From contig CALELW010000012.1 of NCBI GenBank assembly GCA_937902905.1, forward strand, positions 1-5,485: a stretch of 5,485 nucleotides of DNA, written 5' to 3'. Positions within the stretch are counted from its first letter, which is position 1; every line of letters begins with the position of its first letter. This DNA comes from an uncultured Clostridium sp. (GTDB taxonomy: Bacteria > Bacillota > Clostridia > Lachnospirales > Lachnospiraceae). The position numbers and the translations under genes are program-made. Positions 1-5,375 of this stretch are shown piece after piece. Below the pieces are notes generated by a model. It was not told where the DNA came from and did no database searches. It saw only the letters and a program-made list of their open reading frames with translations.

Positions 1-66
1 TGCTCAGTTGGCGAGAGCACACGGTTCATACCCGTGGTGTCGGGGGTTCGAATCCCTTTCCCGCTA
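1..66 (+). tRNA. tRNA-Met (CAU, elongator type), 5' end cut by window edge
   Basis: The window opens at about tRNA position 9, so the 5' acceptor strand is missing. The rest folds cleanly: D stem 2-5/15-18, anticodon stem 20-24/32-36 with loop TTCATAC and anticodon CAT at 27-29, a 5-nt variable loop 37-41, T stem 42-46/54-58 (two G-T pairs) around the loop TTCGAAT, and acceptor 3' strand TCCCGCT at 59-65 with discriminator A66. The anticodon stem lacks the three G-C pairs typical of initiator tRNA, and the arm CACGG-TTCATAC-CCGTG resembles Bacillus elongator tRNA-Met. A tRNA-Ile2 with a modified CAU anticodon is the alternative but is less likely. The bases after A66 are CTA, so CCA is not encoded and must be added after transcription. 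Confidence 0.93.
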
Positions 67-72
67 CTACAG

Positions 73-101
73 ACCTCCGAAGGTAACTTCGGGGGTTTTT
101 T
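73..101 (+). terminator. Intrinsic terminator of the tRNA transcript
   Basis: A 10-bp stem (73-82 with 87-96, one T-G pair) closes a GTAA tetraloop and runs directly into a six-T tract (96-101). It lies 6 nt after the mature tRNA end, so it should end the tRNA transcript. It also separates the tRNA from ispF only 43 nt further on, where I see no convincing promoter, so some read-through may feed ispF. Confidence 0.9.
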
Positions 102-144
102 GTATATGTTTTCATAGCATGAGAAGAAAGTGAGGTAAGACACG

Positions 145-621
145 ATGAGAGTTGGAATGGGATATGATGTACATCGTTTGGTTGAAAACAGAGAATTGAT
201 TCTTGGCGGTGTGACGATTGATTATGAATTGGGACTTTTGGGTCATTCGGATGCGGATGTTTTACTGCATGCGATTATGGATGCGCTTCTGGGCGCGGCT
301 GCTCTTGGCGACATTGGCAAACATTTTCCAGACAATGATGAGAAATACCGAGGCGCGGACAGTTTGTGGCTGTTAGAGTGTGTCCGCGGCAAAGTGAAGG
401 AAGCGGGATATGTTGTTGGAAATGTGGATGCCACCATTATTGCGCAGAAACCGAAGATGCGCCCGTATATTGAATCAATGCGTGAAAATGTAGCCAAAGC
501 CTTGTGTGTTGACATTTCTCAGATTAACATTAAGGCAACGACGGAAGAAGGGCTTGGTTTTACCGGAAGCGGTCAGGGAATATCGGCACAGGCAATCTGT
601 TTGTTAGAGGAAGAGGCATGA
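145..621 (+). CDS. ispF: 2-C-methyl-D-erythritol 2,4-cyclodiphosphate synthase (IspF)
   Basis: IspF catalyses the fifth step of the MEP (non-mevalonate) isoprenoid pathway in the cytosol: it cyclises CDP-methylerythritol 2-phosphate to MEcPP with release of CMP, working as a trimer with a divalent metal. At 158 aa the length is normal for the family and the protein is intact. Visible signatures are the N-terminal GMGYDVHRL (residues 4-12) with metal ligands D8 and H10, LGHSDADVLLHA (32-43) with ligand H42, the DIGKHFPDND stretch (56-65), and ATTEEGLGFTGSGQG near the C terminus (131-145) with T133 and E135. These positions match the numbering of E. coli IspF. The ATG at 145 is preceded by a GAGGT ribosome binding site (132-136). 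The stop codon overlaps the start of the next gene as ATGA, so the two are probably co-transcribed and translationally coupled. No other MEP gene is in view. Confidence 0.97.
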   Translation: MRVGMGYDVHRLVENRELILGGVTIDYELGLLGHSDADVLLHAIMDALLGAAALGDIGKHFPDNDEKYRGADSLWLLECVRGKVKEAGYVVGNVDATIIAQKPKMRPYIESMRENVAKALCVDISQINIKATTEEGLGFTGSGQGISAQAICLLEEEA

Positions 622-1496
622 TTGAAAAAAAACAAGGTTTTGAAAAGCACCTATCCTTGTGGCGCGACTGCTTTGGTGACACGGAGCAGTATATGAAATT
701 TTATTTCGAAAAAAAGGCGCCGGTAAGTGATGTGTTTGAGGATTGGGAAGGGGATAAACTCTGCTCGATGGCATTTTTTACACCGTATGACGCTGTTTTT
801 CTTGGCAAAAAGTGTGTAGTGCCCTATGTTGTGGGGGTGGCAACAAGAGCCGATAAACGGCATGAGGGGCGTATGACGAAAGTGCTTACGGAGGGAATGG
901 CGCACTTTCGTGGAAAGAAAAGTCCGCTTGTATTTTTGTCGCCTGCCGACCCGGCGATTTATAAGCCGCTTGGGTTTAAGGAAACCTACTGGAAAGAAGT
1001 GTTTGAGTATATGGGGGCAGGAAAACTTTCTTTAACGGTGAGACGATGGGATGAACTTTCGGAGAGAAATAAGCAGGAGGCGGCTTTGTTTGCGGAAAGC
1101 CGGATTGAGAGCCTGCAAAGGGATTTTCATCTGATTCATCATGTTTCTTATTATAATCAGGTTCATGAGGAATTGAAGGCGTTAGACGGCGCACTTTATG
1201 TTTTCTTTGAAGGGGAAAAGATAGCCGGTGTGGCAAATTGGATTTGCGAAGACGGTGAAAATGAAGTGACCGAACTGATTTGTGCAGCGGATAAGGGGAT
1301 TGCGGTGTTGGAGTCACTTTTTGCTGTTTGCGCGGGAAATTCTTTGAAAATTGAAGATAGCACCTTCTTACCAAAAGATGAATTGAAAAAAAGAGGCATC
1401 ACGGTACGCAGGGAGAAAAATCCTTATATGATGTACCGGATGCTCTGTGAAACGTGTGAAAGACCACTTTCTGCTTATATGAATGATATTACATGA
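618..1496 (+). CDS. GNAT-family N-acetyltransferase, two-lobed, substrate unknown
   Basis: This 292-aa protein looks like a soluble acyl-CoA-dependent N-acetyltransferase. The first GNAT unit covers about residues 5-130: a strand ending PYVVGVATRADKR (69-81), then RHEGRMTKVL (81-90), which fits the acetyl-CoA pyrophosphate-binding R/QxxGxG/A loop with the following helix, and YKPLGF (115-120), the usual end of a GNAT domain. Residues 190-275 look like a second, weaker GNAT-like half (GALYVFFEGEKIAGVANW, then PYMMYRM), so the layout recalls the N-terminal two-thirds of Eis-type acetyltransferases; the C-terminal sterol-carrier-like domain of Eis is absent. The ATG overlaps the ispF stop by 4 nt, and a purine-rich GAGGAAGAGG (607-616) serves as ribosome binding site. 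The last 22 bp overlap the convergent ATPase gene. The family assignment is good; the substrate (amine, peptide or antibiotic) cannot be read from sequence, and there is no evidence that it acts on isoprenoids. Confidence 0.8.
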   Translation: MIEKKQGFEKHLSLWRDCFGDTEQYMKFYFEKKAPVSDVFEDWEGDKLCSMAFFTPYDAVFLGKKCVVPYVVGVATRADKRHEGRMTKVLTEGMAHFRGKKSPLVFLSPADPAIYKPLGFKETYWKEVFEYMGAGKLSLTVRRWDELSERNKQEAALFAESRIESLQRDFHLIHHVSYYNQVHEELKALDGALYVFFEGEKIAGVANWICEDGENEVTELICAADKGIAVLESLFAVCAGNSLKIEDSTFLPKDELKKRGITVRREKNPYMMYRMLCETCERPLSAYMNDIT

Positions 1497-3649
1497 ATAA
1501 ATTCCCACAGGGATAAGACACCGAAAAAGTGTGGTGCGACAAGGATAGCGCAGACGAAAATAATTGTCATCAAGGTGAATAAGAGCGTTCTGCGCTTTGT
1601 CCATGGATGACAGACGCGCGCTACGACACCGAGGGAGACAACGCCACCGGCTAACAGATTCAGCGTCTGATGAAATGCTGTTGTAAAACCAAAACGAAGA
1701 GATAAAAACTGGATGACACAAATTCCGACACACAGAATGAGTGCGGCGGGGAGTGAAATGCGCAGGACGTGGCGTAAGAATCCGGTTGTTGTCGGTTCTT
1801 CGTGTTTTTCAAGGGCGAGAAAGAAACTTGGAATACCGATTGCCGTGGCACCAATTAAGCTGAGCTGAATCGGAATGAACGGATAGGATTTTCCAATAAT
1901 AATAAATATGGTACACAGAAGGACGGAGTAAATTGTCTTTGTCAGATAGAGCGCACTGACACGCTCAATATTGGCAATGGTGGTTCGTCCTTCTTTTACG
2001 ATATTTTCCATAGAAGCGAAATTGGAATCCATCAGTACAATGTGTGCACATTGTTTTGCGGCGTCCGCTCCGTTTGCCATGGCAATTCCACAGTCAGCAT
2101 CTTTGAGTGCAAGAACATCGTTAATGCCGTCTCCCACCATGCCAACAACATGTCCGGCGTTTTGAAAGGCGTGAATGAGTGCCTGTTTCTTTTCCGGTGT
2201 AACGCGCCCGAATACACTGTATTTTGGTGCTATCTTGCACAGCTCATCGATATCATTCGGAAGTGTTCCGGCGTCGATATAGGCATCTGCCCCCGGTATT
2301 CCGGCAAGTCCTGCAATGTACGAAACGGTAACCGGGTCGTCACCGGAAATGACTTTGACTGCCACACCCTGCTTTGCGAAAAAGGTGAATGTGTCGAGTG
2401 CATCCTCTTTTACACAGTCGGAGAGCACGATAAGAGAAAGTGGGGTAAATTCCTCGATTTCTTTTGCGTCCTTGTATAATTTTTGACATGAACCAAGCAG
2501 CAGTACACGAAGTCCTTCATTGGAGTAAGTGGCTGCCTTTTTTAATATTTCATCATCTTTTGTCAGATAATCCGGAGCACCAAGAAGAAAACATTTGTCC
2601 TTCGTCCGGATTCCCATAAATTTGCGCCGGGAACTAAATGGAACGCTGTCAGTTACCTGATAGGTATCGGTTTCTTTGAAAAATGCCTGTAATGCTGTGC
2701 TTGTGGCATTTGTTTCGGTAAATGCATAGACAAGTGTGCCCATGATACCACGAATCGTTTCTTTGTCCACACCGAAAGGAATTACTTCATCAACGGTCAG
2801 TTCGCCGGTGGTAATCGTTCCGGTTTTGTCTAAACATAATACATCCACGCGGGCTAATGCCTCAATCGCTTCCATTTCCTGTACCAGTGCTTTTTTTCTT
2901 GCAAGGCGTCCTACGCCAAGAATAAAGGAAACACTGGTTAAGAGCACCAGTCCTTCCGGAATCATGCCAAGAACACCGGCAACCGTACTTACCAGAGCAT
3001 TTGATAAGGTATCATTTGCACGGAAATACTGAATACAGAAAAGGGCAGCACCAATTGGTACAATCGCAAAACTAACGTAGCGGATAATTCGTTTAATGGC
3101 ATCCTGCATTTCAGACGTTGCCCGGCGTTTCGTCTGTGCCTTTTTTGTCAATTCGGCTGCATAACTGTCTTCGACGGATTTCAAAACTTTTGCCGTGCCG
3201 GAACCCGCTACAATGAAACTGCCGGAATAGAGAAAGTCACCCGGCTTTTTAAAGACCGGAACGGATTCGCCGGTTAGGTGCGATTCGTTGACTTCTAATC
3301 CATCCGAGGTAAGAACTTTGCCATCTGCGACAATCTGGTCGCCTGTCATAATGTGTATGGTGTCGGAAACTGCCAGAGATTCAATCGGAATTTCTGTGAT
3401 TGAGCCATCGGCTGCAAGTTTCCTCGCTTTTGTTGCTGTGATTACGGAAAGTTTATCGATGAGGGATTTTACTTTACATTCCTGAATAATTCCAATCAAA
3501 GAATTGGAAATGACAATTCCCATAAAAAGCATATTTTTGTATTGCCCAGAGAGAATGATAAAACCTGCTAAAATTACATTCAGCAAGTTGAAATAGGTAA
3601 GCGTGTGCGCTCGGACAATTTGTGAAATGGTTCTTGATGTAGTCTTCAT
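1475..3649 (-). CDS. Cation-translocating P-type ATPase, CtpE/Exp7-like
   Basis: This is a membrane ion pump of 724 aa with every catalytic hallmark of P-type ATPases: TGES in the actuator domain (126-129), PEGL in membrane helix 4 (231-234), the phosphorylated DKTGT (D274), a LGAPD nucleotide-domain motif (356-360), SGDD (435-438), TPEKK (484-488) and the hinge GDGINDVLALKDAD (506-519). Two membrane segments precede the actuator domain (about 19-35 and 38-58), two flank PEGL, and about six follow residue 565. No heavy-metal-binding domain or CPx motif is present, which excludes the Cu/Zn/Cd exporters. PEGLVLLTS and the SQIVRAHTLTYFN start resemble mycobacterial CtpE (reported to move Ca2+) and pneumococcal Exp7; the ion here is inferred, not shown. 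The ATG at 3649 has a strong AGGAGGG (3656-3662), with an in-frame stop upstream. The protein starts about 30-45 residues later than I remember for relatives, lacking the cytosolic N-terminal helix region. The gene converges on and overlaps the acetyltransferase gene. Confidence 0.93.
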   Translation of the reverse strand: MKTTSRTISQIVRAHTLTYFNLLNVILAGFIILSGQYKNMLFMGIVISNSLIGIIQECKVKSLIDKLSVITATKARKLAADGSITEIPIESLAVSDTIHIMTGDQIVADGKVLTSDGLEVNESHLTGESVPVFKKPGDFLYSGSFIVAGSGTAKVLKSVEDSYAAELTKKAQTKRRATSEMQDAIKRIIRYVSFAIVPIGAALFCIQYFRANDTLSNALVSTVAGVLGMIPEGLVLLTSVSFILGVGRLARKKALVQEMEAIEALARVDVLCLDKTGTITTGELTVDEVIPFGVDKETIRGIMGTLVYAFTETNATSTALQAFFKETDTYQVTDSVPFSSRRKFMGIRTKDKCFLLGAPDYLTKDDEILKKAATYSNEGLRVLLLGSCQKLYKDAKEIEEFTPLSLIVLSDCVKEDALDTFTFFAKQGVAVKVISGDDPVTVSYIAGLAGIPGADAYIDAGTLPNDIDELCKIAPKYSVFGRVTPEKKQALIHAFQNAGHVVGMVGDGINDVLALKDADCGIAMANGADAAKQCAHIVLMDSNFASMENIVKEGRTTIANIERVSALYLTKTIYSVLLCTIFIIIGKSYPFIPIQLSLIGATAIGIPSFFLALEKHEEPTTTGFLRHVLRISLPAALILCVGICVIQFLSLRFGFTTAFHQTLNLLAGGVVSLGVVARVCHPWTKRRTLLFTLMTIIFVCAILVAPHFFGVLSLWEFIHVISFI

Positions 3650-3655
3650 GTGAAT

Positions 3656-3662
3656 CCCTCCT
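3656..3662 (-). promoter_or_regulatory. Strong ribosome binding site fixing the ATPase start
   Basis: On the minus strand this reads AGGAGGG, with 6 nt to the ATG at 3649-3647. It decides the start because the frame upstream soon meets a TAA stop, so a longer N terminus cannot be read from this sequence. Confidence 0.85.
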
Positions 3663-3673
3663 ATGTTGATTTA

Positions 3674-3702
3674 AGTATATCGGAGAATGGGGATGGGGGC
3701 AA
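3674..3702 (-). promoter_or_regulatory. Likely sigma-70-type promoter of the P-type ATPase gene
   Basis: On the minus strand the -10 box is TATACT (3679-3674), with a 17-nt spacer and a -35 box TTGCCC (3702-3697, 4 of 6 to consensus). Transcription would start near 3667, leaving a leader of under 20 nt that still contains the ribosome binding site. The TTG of the -35 box is the last three bases of the palindromic element at 3700-3953, so the promoter straddles the element boundary. Confidence 0.6.
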
Positions 3703-3713
3703 GTGTTCGTTAG
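3700..3713 (+). repeat. Left terminal inverted repeat of the palindromic element
   Basis: CAAGTGTTCGTTAG, a perfect 14-bp match to the reverse complement of 3940-3953. The base just outside (G3699 opposite A3954) does not pair, which sets the element border. Confidence 0.85.
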
Positions 3714-3833
3714 TATTTTTTTTGTTTTCCGTAATTCCGTGGAAAAACTTTGTGTCTCGTGGGCGCTCTCGCTTGTTGAGTACGTAACAGTAGGGGCACT
3801 GAAACTACCAGTGGTCTCCGCTCCGCTTCGGTC

Positions 3834-3868
3834 GTTGCATAGCAGAAGTCCACCGGACTTCTTGCAAC
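3834..3868. repeat. Nested hairpin at the tip of the palindromic element
   Basis: GTTGC (3834-3838) pairs with GCAAC (3864-3868) around AGAAGTCC-ACC-GGACTTCT (3844-3862). No T tract follows on either strand, so it is not an intrinsic terminator; it forms the apex of the large fold. Confidence 0.8.
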
Positions 3869-3939
3869 TCCTACTGACGCACTCAAAACCCACTCGTCAC
3901 AAAGTTTTTCTACAGAATTACTGGAACCCAAAGGAACTG

Positions 3940-3953
3940 CTAACGAACACTTG
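3940..3953 (-). repeat. Right terminal inverted repeat of the palindromic element
   Basis: CTAACGAACACTTG, the exact reverse complement of 3700-3713. Its last TTG joins flanking ACA to give TTGACA (3951-3956), a consensus -35 hexamer pointing towards the ZIP gene, but no good -10 box follows at 16-18 nt. Confidence 0.85.
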
Positions 3954-4036
3954 ACACAAACTCTGATAAATTAAAGATTTCTAATATTTATTGCGCACAA
4001 GGAACAGGAATGAATCGTATTGCTCTAAGAAAGCAT

Positions 4037-4066
4037 TTTACAGCCCACCCCTCGTTGTGATATACT
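4037..4066 (+). promoter_or_regulatory. Likely promoter of the ZIP transporter gene
   Basis: TTTACA (4037-4042) and TATACT (4061-4066) are separated by 18 nt, and TG one base before the -10 box makes it an extended -10. Each hexamer matches consensus at 5 of 6 positions. Transcription would start near 4073. Confidence 0.7.
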
Positions 4067-4080
4067 GAGGGCGATAACGA
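4052..4080. promoter_or_regulatory. Possible operator overlapping the -10 box
   Basis: TCGTTGT (4052-4058) and ATAACGA (4074-4080) form an imperfect inverted repeat (6 of 7) that flanks the -10 box and the expected start point of the ZIP promoter, where a repressor would block initiation. The half-sites are short and match no regulator motif I can name with confidence, so this is only a candidate. Confidence 0.2.
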
Positions 4081-4157
4081 ATACACATGGATAACAGGAC
4101 GAGCTTTTTTGGCATATCAATAAGATAACCAAAGGATGGTTTGTTGTCGGAAAACAA

Positions 4158-4162
4158 GGGGG
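4158..4162 (+). promoter_or_regulatory. Ribosome binding site deciding the ZIP start
   Basis: AAGGGGGT places a G-rich Shine-Dalgarno core 6 nt before the ATG at 4169. The adjacent in-frame TTG at 4166 would sit only 3 nt away, so the ATG is preferred. Confidence 0.6.
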
Positions 4163-4168
4163 TAATTG

Positions 4169-4942
4169 ATGATTTTTTCTGGATTAATGATTCCTTTTCT
4201 GGGAACAACATTGGGAGCAGGCATGGTATTTTTCATGAAGGGAAGCATGAATCAAAAGCTGGAGAAAATGCTTTTGGGGTTTGCTGCCGGCGTTATGATT
4301 GCAGCTTCGGTGTGGTCGCTTCTTATACCTTCAATTGAGATGACAGAGCAGGCAGGCGGCGTTGCGTGGATTCCTGCGTGTGTCGGTTTTTTGCTTGGCA
4401 TGTTGTTCTTGTTATTGTTAGACAGTGTGATTCCACATCTTCATTTGGATACTGATAAGCCGGAAGGACCGAAAACCAAACTTGGGAAGTCAGCGATGCT
4501 TGTGCTGGCGGTGACACTGCATAATATTCCGGAAGGAATGGCAGTTGGTGTTACATTTGCGGGAGTGCTGATTGGCAATACAGGGATTACACTTTCGGGT
4601 GCTTTTACTTTGGCACTTGGAATCGCGATTCAAAACTTTCCGGAAGGAGCAATTATTTCTATGCCTCTTTGCAGTCTTGGCGTGTCGAAAAAGAGGGCTT
4701 TTGCGTACGGTGTGTTGTCCGGGCTTGTTGAACCGGTGGGAGCGATGCTCACAATTTTGCTAACCGGTATCATTGTTCCATTTCTTCCTTATTTTTTGTC
4801 ATTTGCGGCAGGGGCTATGATTTACGTTGTGGTGGAAGAATTGATTCCGGAATCACAAATGGGGGAGCATACCAATATAGCAACCATTGGTGTGGCGGTT
4901 GGTTTTACACTGATGATGGTTCTTGATGTAGCACTCGGATAG
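4169..4942 (+). CDS. ZIP-family divalent metal transporter
   Basis: This is an inner-membrane permease of 257 aa, the usual size for bacterial ZIP proteins (ZupT/GufA type), which move Zn2+ and often Mn2+ or Fe2+, normally into the cytoplasm. About eight membrane helices are visible. The metal-site signatures are HNIPEG (residues 118-123, helix 4) and QNFPEG (155-160, helix 5), with EP at 188-189 and VVEELIPE (221-228) in later helices. The loop before helix 4 is short with a small histidine pair (PHLHLD, 89-94), a common place for metal contacts. A TTG codon at 4166 is in frame immediately before the ATG at 4169; I chose ATG because GGGGG at 4158-4162 is then 6 nt away, against 3 nt for TTG. 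The gene is divergent from the P-type ATPase, which suggests a shared theme of cation balance but not shared control. No terminator follows before the next gene. The metal is not determined. Confidence 0.93.
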   Translation: MIFSGLMIPFLGTTLGAGMVFFMKGSMNQKLEKMLLGFAAGVMIAASVWSLLIPSIEMTEQAGGVAWIPACVGFLLGMLFLLLLDSVIPHLHLDTDKPEGPKTKLGKSAMLVLAVTLHNIPEGMAVGVTFAGVLIGNTGITLSGAFTLALGIAIQNFPEGAIISMPLCSLGVSKKRAFAYGVLSGLVEPVGAMLTILLTGIIVPFLPYFLSFAAGAMIYVVVEELIPESQMGEHTNIATIGVAVGFTLMMVLDVALG

Positions 4943-4978
4943 TAAAATAAATACGATAAAACGGAATATAAAGTGCAG

Positions 4979-5006
4979 TTACAAAGGGAAAACACATTGA
5001 TAAAAT
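4979..5006 (+). promoter_or_regulatory. Possible promoter of the XRE regulator gene
   Basis: TTACAA (4979-4984) and TAAAAT (5001-5006) are 16 nt apart, with TGA directly before the -10 box as an extended -10. The surrounding DNA is A-rich, so chance matches are likely. If real, it gives the XRE gene and response regulator their own transcript despite the missing terminator after the ZIP gene. Confidence 0.4.
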
Positions 5007-5040
5007 ATAGAAAAAAGAAAGTTGAAGGTGGTGTTTTCTT

Positions 5041-5364
5041 TTGAAGGAGAGCTTTTCTAAGAAAGCTGTTGGTGCAAGGTTGAAAGGATTCCGTTTATCA
5101 CTGCATATGACGCAAAAAGAATTTGCGGAGGAGATGCACTGGGATGTGAACACATATCGTAAAATTGAGACGGGTTGCTCTTTGTTGACTTCAGATAAAG
5201 CACAGATGCTGTATGATAAATATGAGATTGATATCACCTATCTTTTGACAGGCGATAAGCCGGATTTTGATAATCATTTGCGCCAGCTTTGGGTTGCGGC
5301 AAGTCGTGCAGAGAAAAAACTGATACTTACCCGACTCATTTCTTACGTTGAAGAAATGTTGTAG
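5041..5364 (+). CDS. XRE (Cro/CI)-type helix-turn-helix transcriptional regulator
   Basis: A small DNA-binding protein of 107 aa. An HTH_3 domain fills about residues 8-62: VGARLKGFRLS (first helix, 10-20), MTQKEFAEEM (helix 2, 23-32) and WDVNTYRKIETG (recognition helix region, 34-45), followed by DITYLLTGDKP (64-74), the usual closing segment of this family. Residues 75-107 are charged and helical (HLRQLWVAASRAEKKLILTRL), perhaps for dimerisation. There is no membrane segment or protease domain. The start is TTG at 5041, chosen because AAGGTGG (5025-5031) lies 9 nt upstream and because the next ATG (residue 23) would delete the first helix. The stop codon overlaps the ribosome binding site of the response regulator gene that follows 11 nt later, so the two are almost certainly one operon. 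The target is unknown; control of its own operon is plausible. Confidence 0.9.
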   Translation: MKESFSKKAVGARLKGFRLSLHMTQKEFAEEMHWDVNTYRKIETGCSLLTSDKAQMLYDKYEIDITYLLTGDKPDFDNHLRQLWVAASRAEKKLILTRLISYVEEML

Positions 5365-5375
5365 GAGAATATACG

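Larger units (their letters stand above)
3700..3953. mobile_element. 254-bp non-coding palindromic element, MITE-like
   Basis: The element begins CAAGTGTTCGTTAG and ends with its exact reverse complement. Inside, the two arms stay complementary in order: 3731-3754 with 3898-3921 (22 of 24 Watson-Crick plus one G-T), 3759-3763 with 3889-3893, 3776-3785 with 3877-3886 (9 of 10), 3788-3794 with 3870-3876, 3834-3838 with 3864-3868, and a perfect 8-bp tip hairpin 3844-3851/3855-3862 with loop ACC. Segment 3714-3730 opposite 3922-3939 is also largely pairable with T-G wobbles. About 70 bp of duplex result, with a side hairpin (3797-3801/3809-3813) in the left arm only. No open reading frame inside looks real and no transposase is present. 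I see no target-site duplication. It could be a MITE moved in trans, another palindromic repeat family, or a structured RNA; the mobile interpretation is inference, the palindrome is directly seen. Confidence 0.7.
3954..4168 (+). other. Upstream region and leader of the ZIP transporter gene
   Basis: This stretch between the palindromic element and the ZIP start holds the promoter at 4037-4066 and a leader of about 95 nt. The leader has three GATAAC copies (4073, 4090, 4124; steps of 17 and 34 nt) and a small hairpin AACCA-AAGGA-TGGTT (4127-4141) just before the ribosome binding site. I recognise no riboswitch: the conserved loops expected of the manganese (yybP-ykoY) class are not evident. 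A 16-codon reading frame (ATG 4010, stop 4058-4060) has AAGGA 6 nt upstream but lies before the promoter and is probably chance. Confidence 0.5.

Noticed and set aside
976..1374. 132-codon minus-strand reading frame inside the acetyltransferase gene
   Set aside because: Pro/Ser/Lys-rich antisense translation with no domain; the plus-strand frame has clear GNAT motifs.
2042..2479. 145-codon plus-strand reading frame inside the ATPase gene
   Set aside because: Antisense to a well-conserved coding region; Cys-rich, low-complexity translation with no family signature and no ribosome binding site. It is a shadow.
3844..3862. Tip hairpin of the element as an intrinsic terminator
   Set aside because: No run of T follows on either strand.
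3474..3893. 139-codon minus-strand frame spanning the palindrome and the ATPase 5' end
   Set aside because: Out of frame with the ATPase, contains no recognisable domain and overlaps its conserved N-terminal coding region; considered as a lost N terminus, but nothing resembles one.
3703..3954. 83-codon frame within the palindromic element
   Set aside because: Its translation follows the inverted repeat arms, shows no transposase or other motif, and has no ribosome binding site.
4010..4060. 16-codon frame (MNRIALRKHFTAHPSL) with AAGGA upstream
   Set aside because: It overlaps the promoter hexamers of the ZIP gene and so would not be on that transcript; too short to support without conservation.
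4067..4168. Riboswitch in the ZIP leader (manganese or NiCo class)
   Set aside because: The leader is only about 95 nt and the conserved loops of these classes are not evident.
4141..4338. TTG-started frame overlapping the start of the ZIP gene
   Set aside because: Out-of-frame shadow of the ZIP coding region with no family resemblance.
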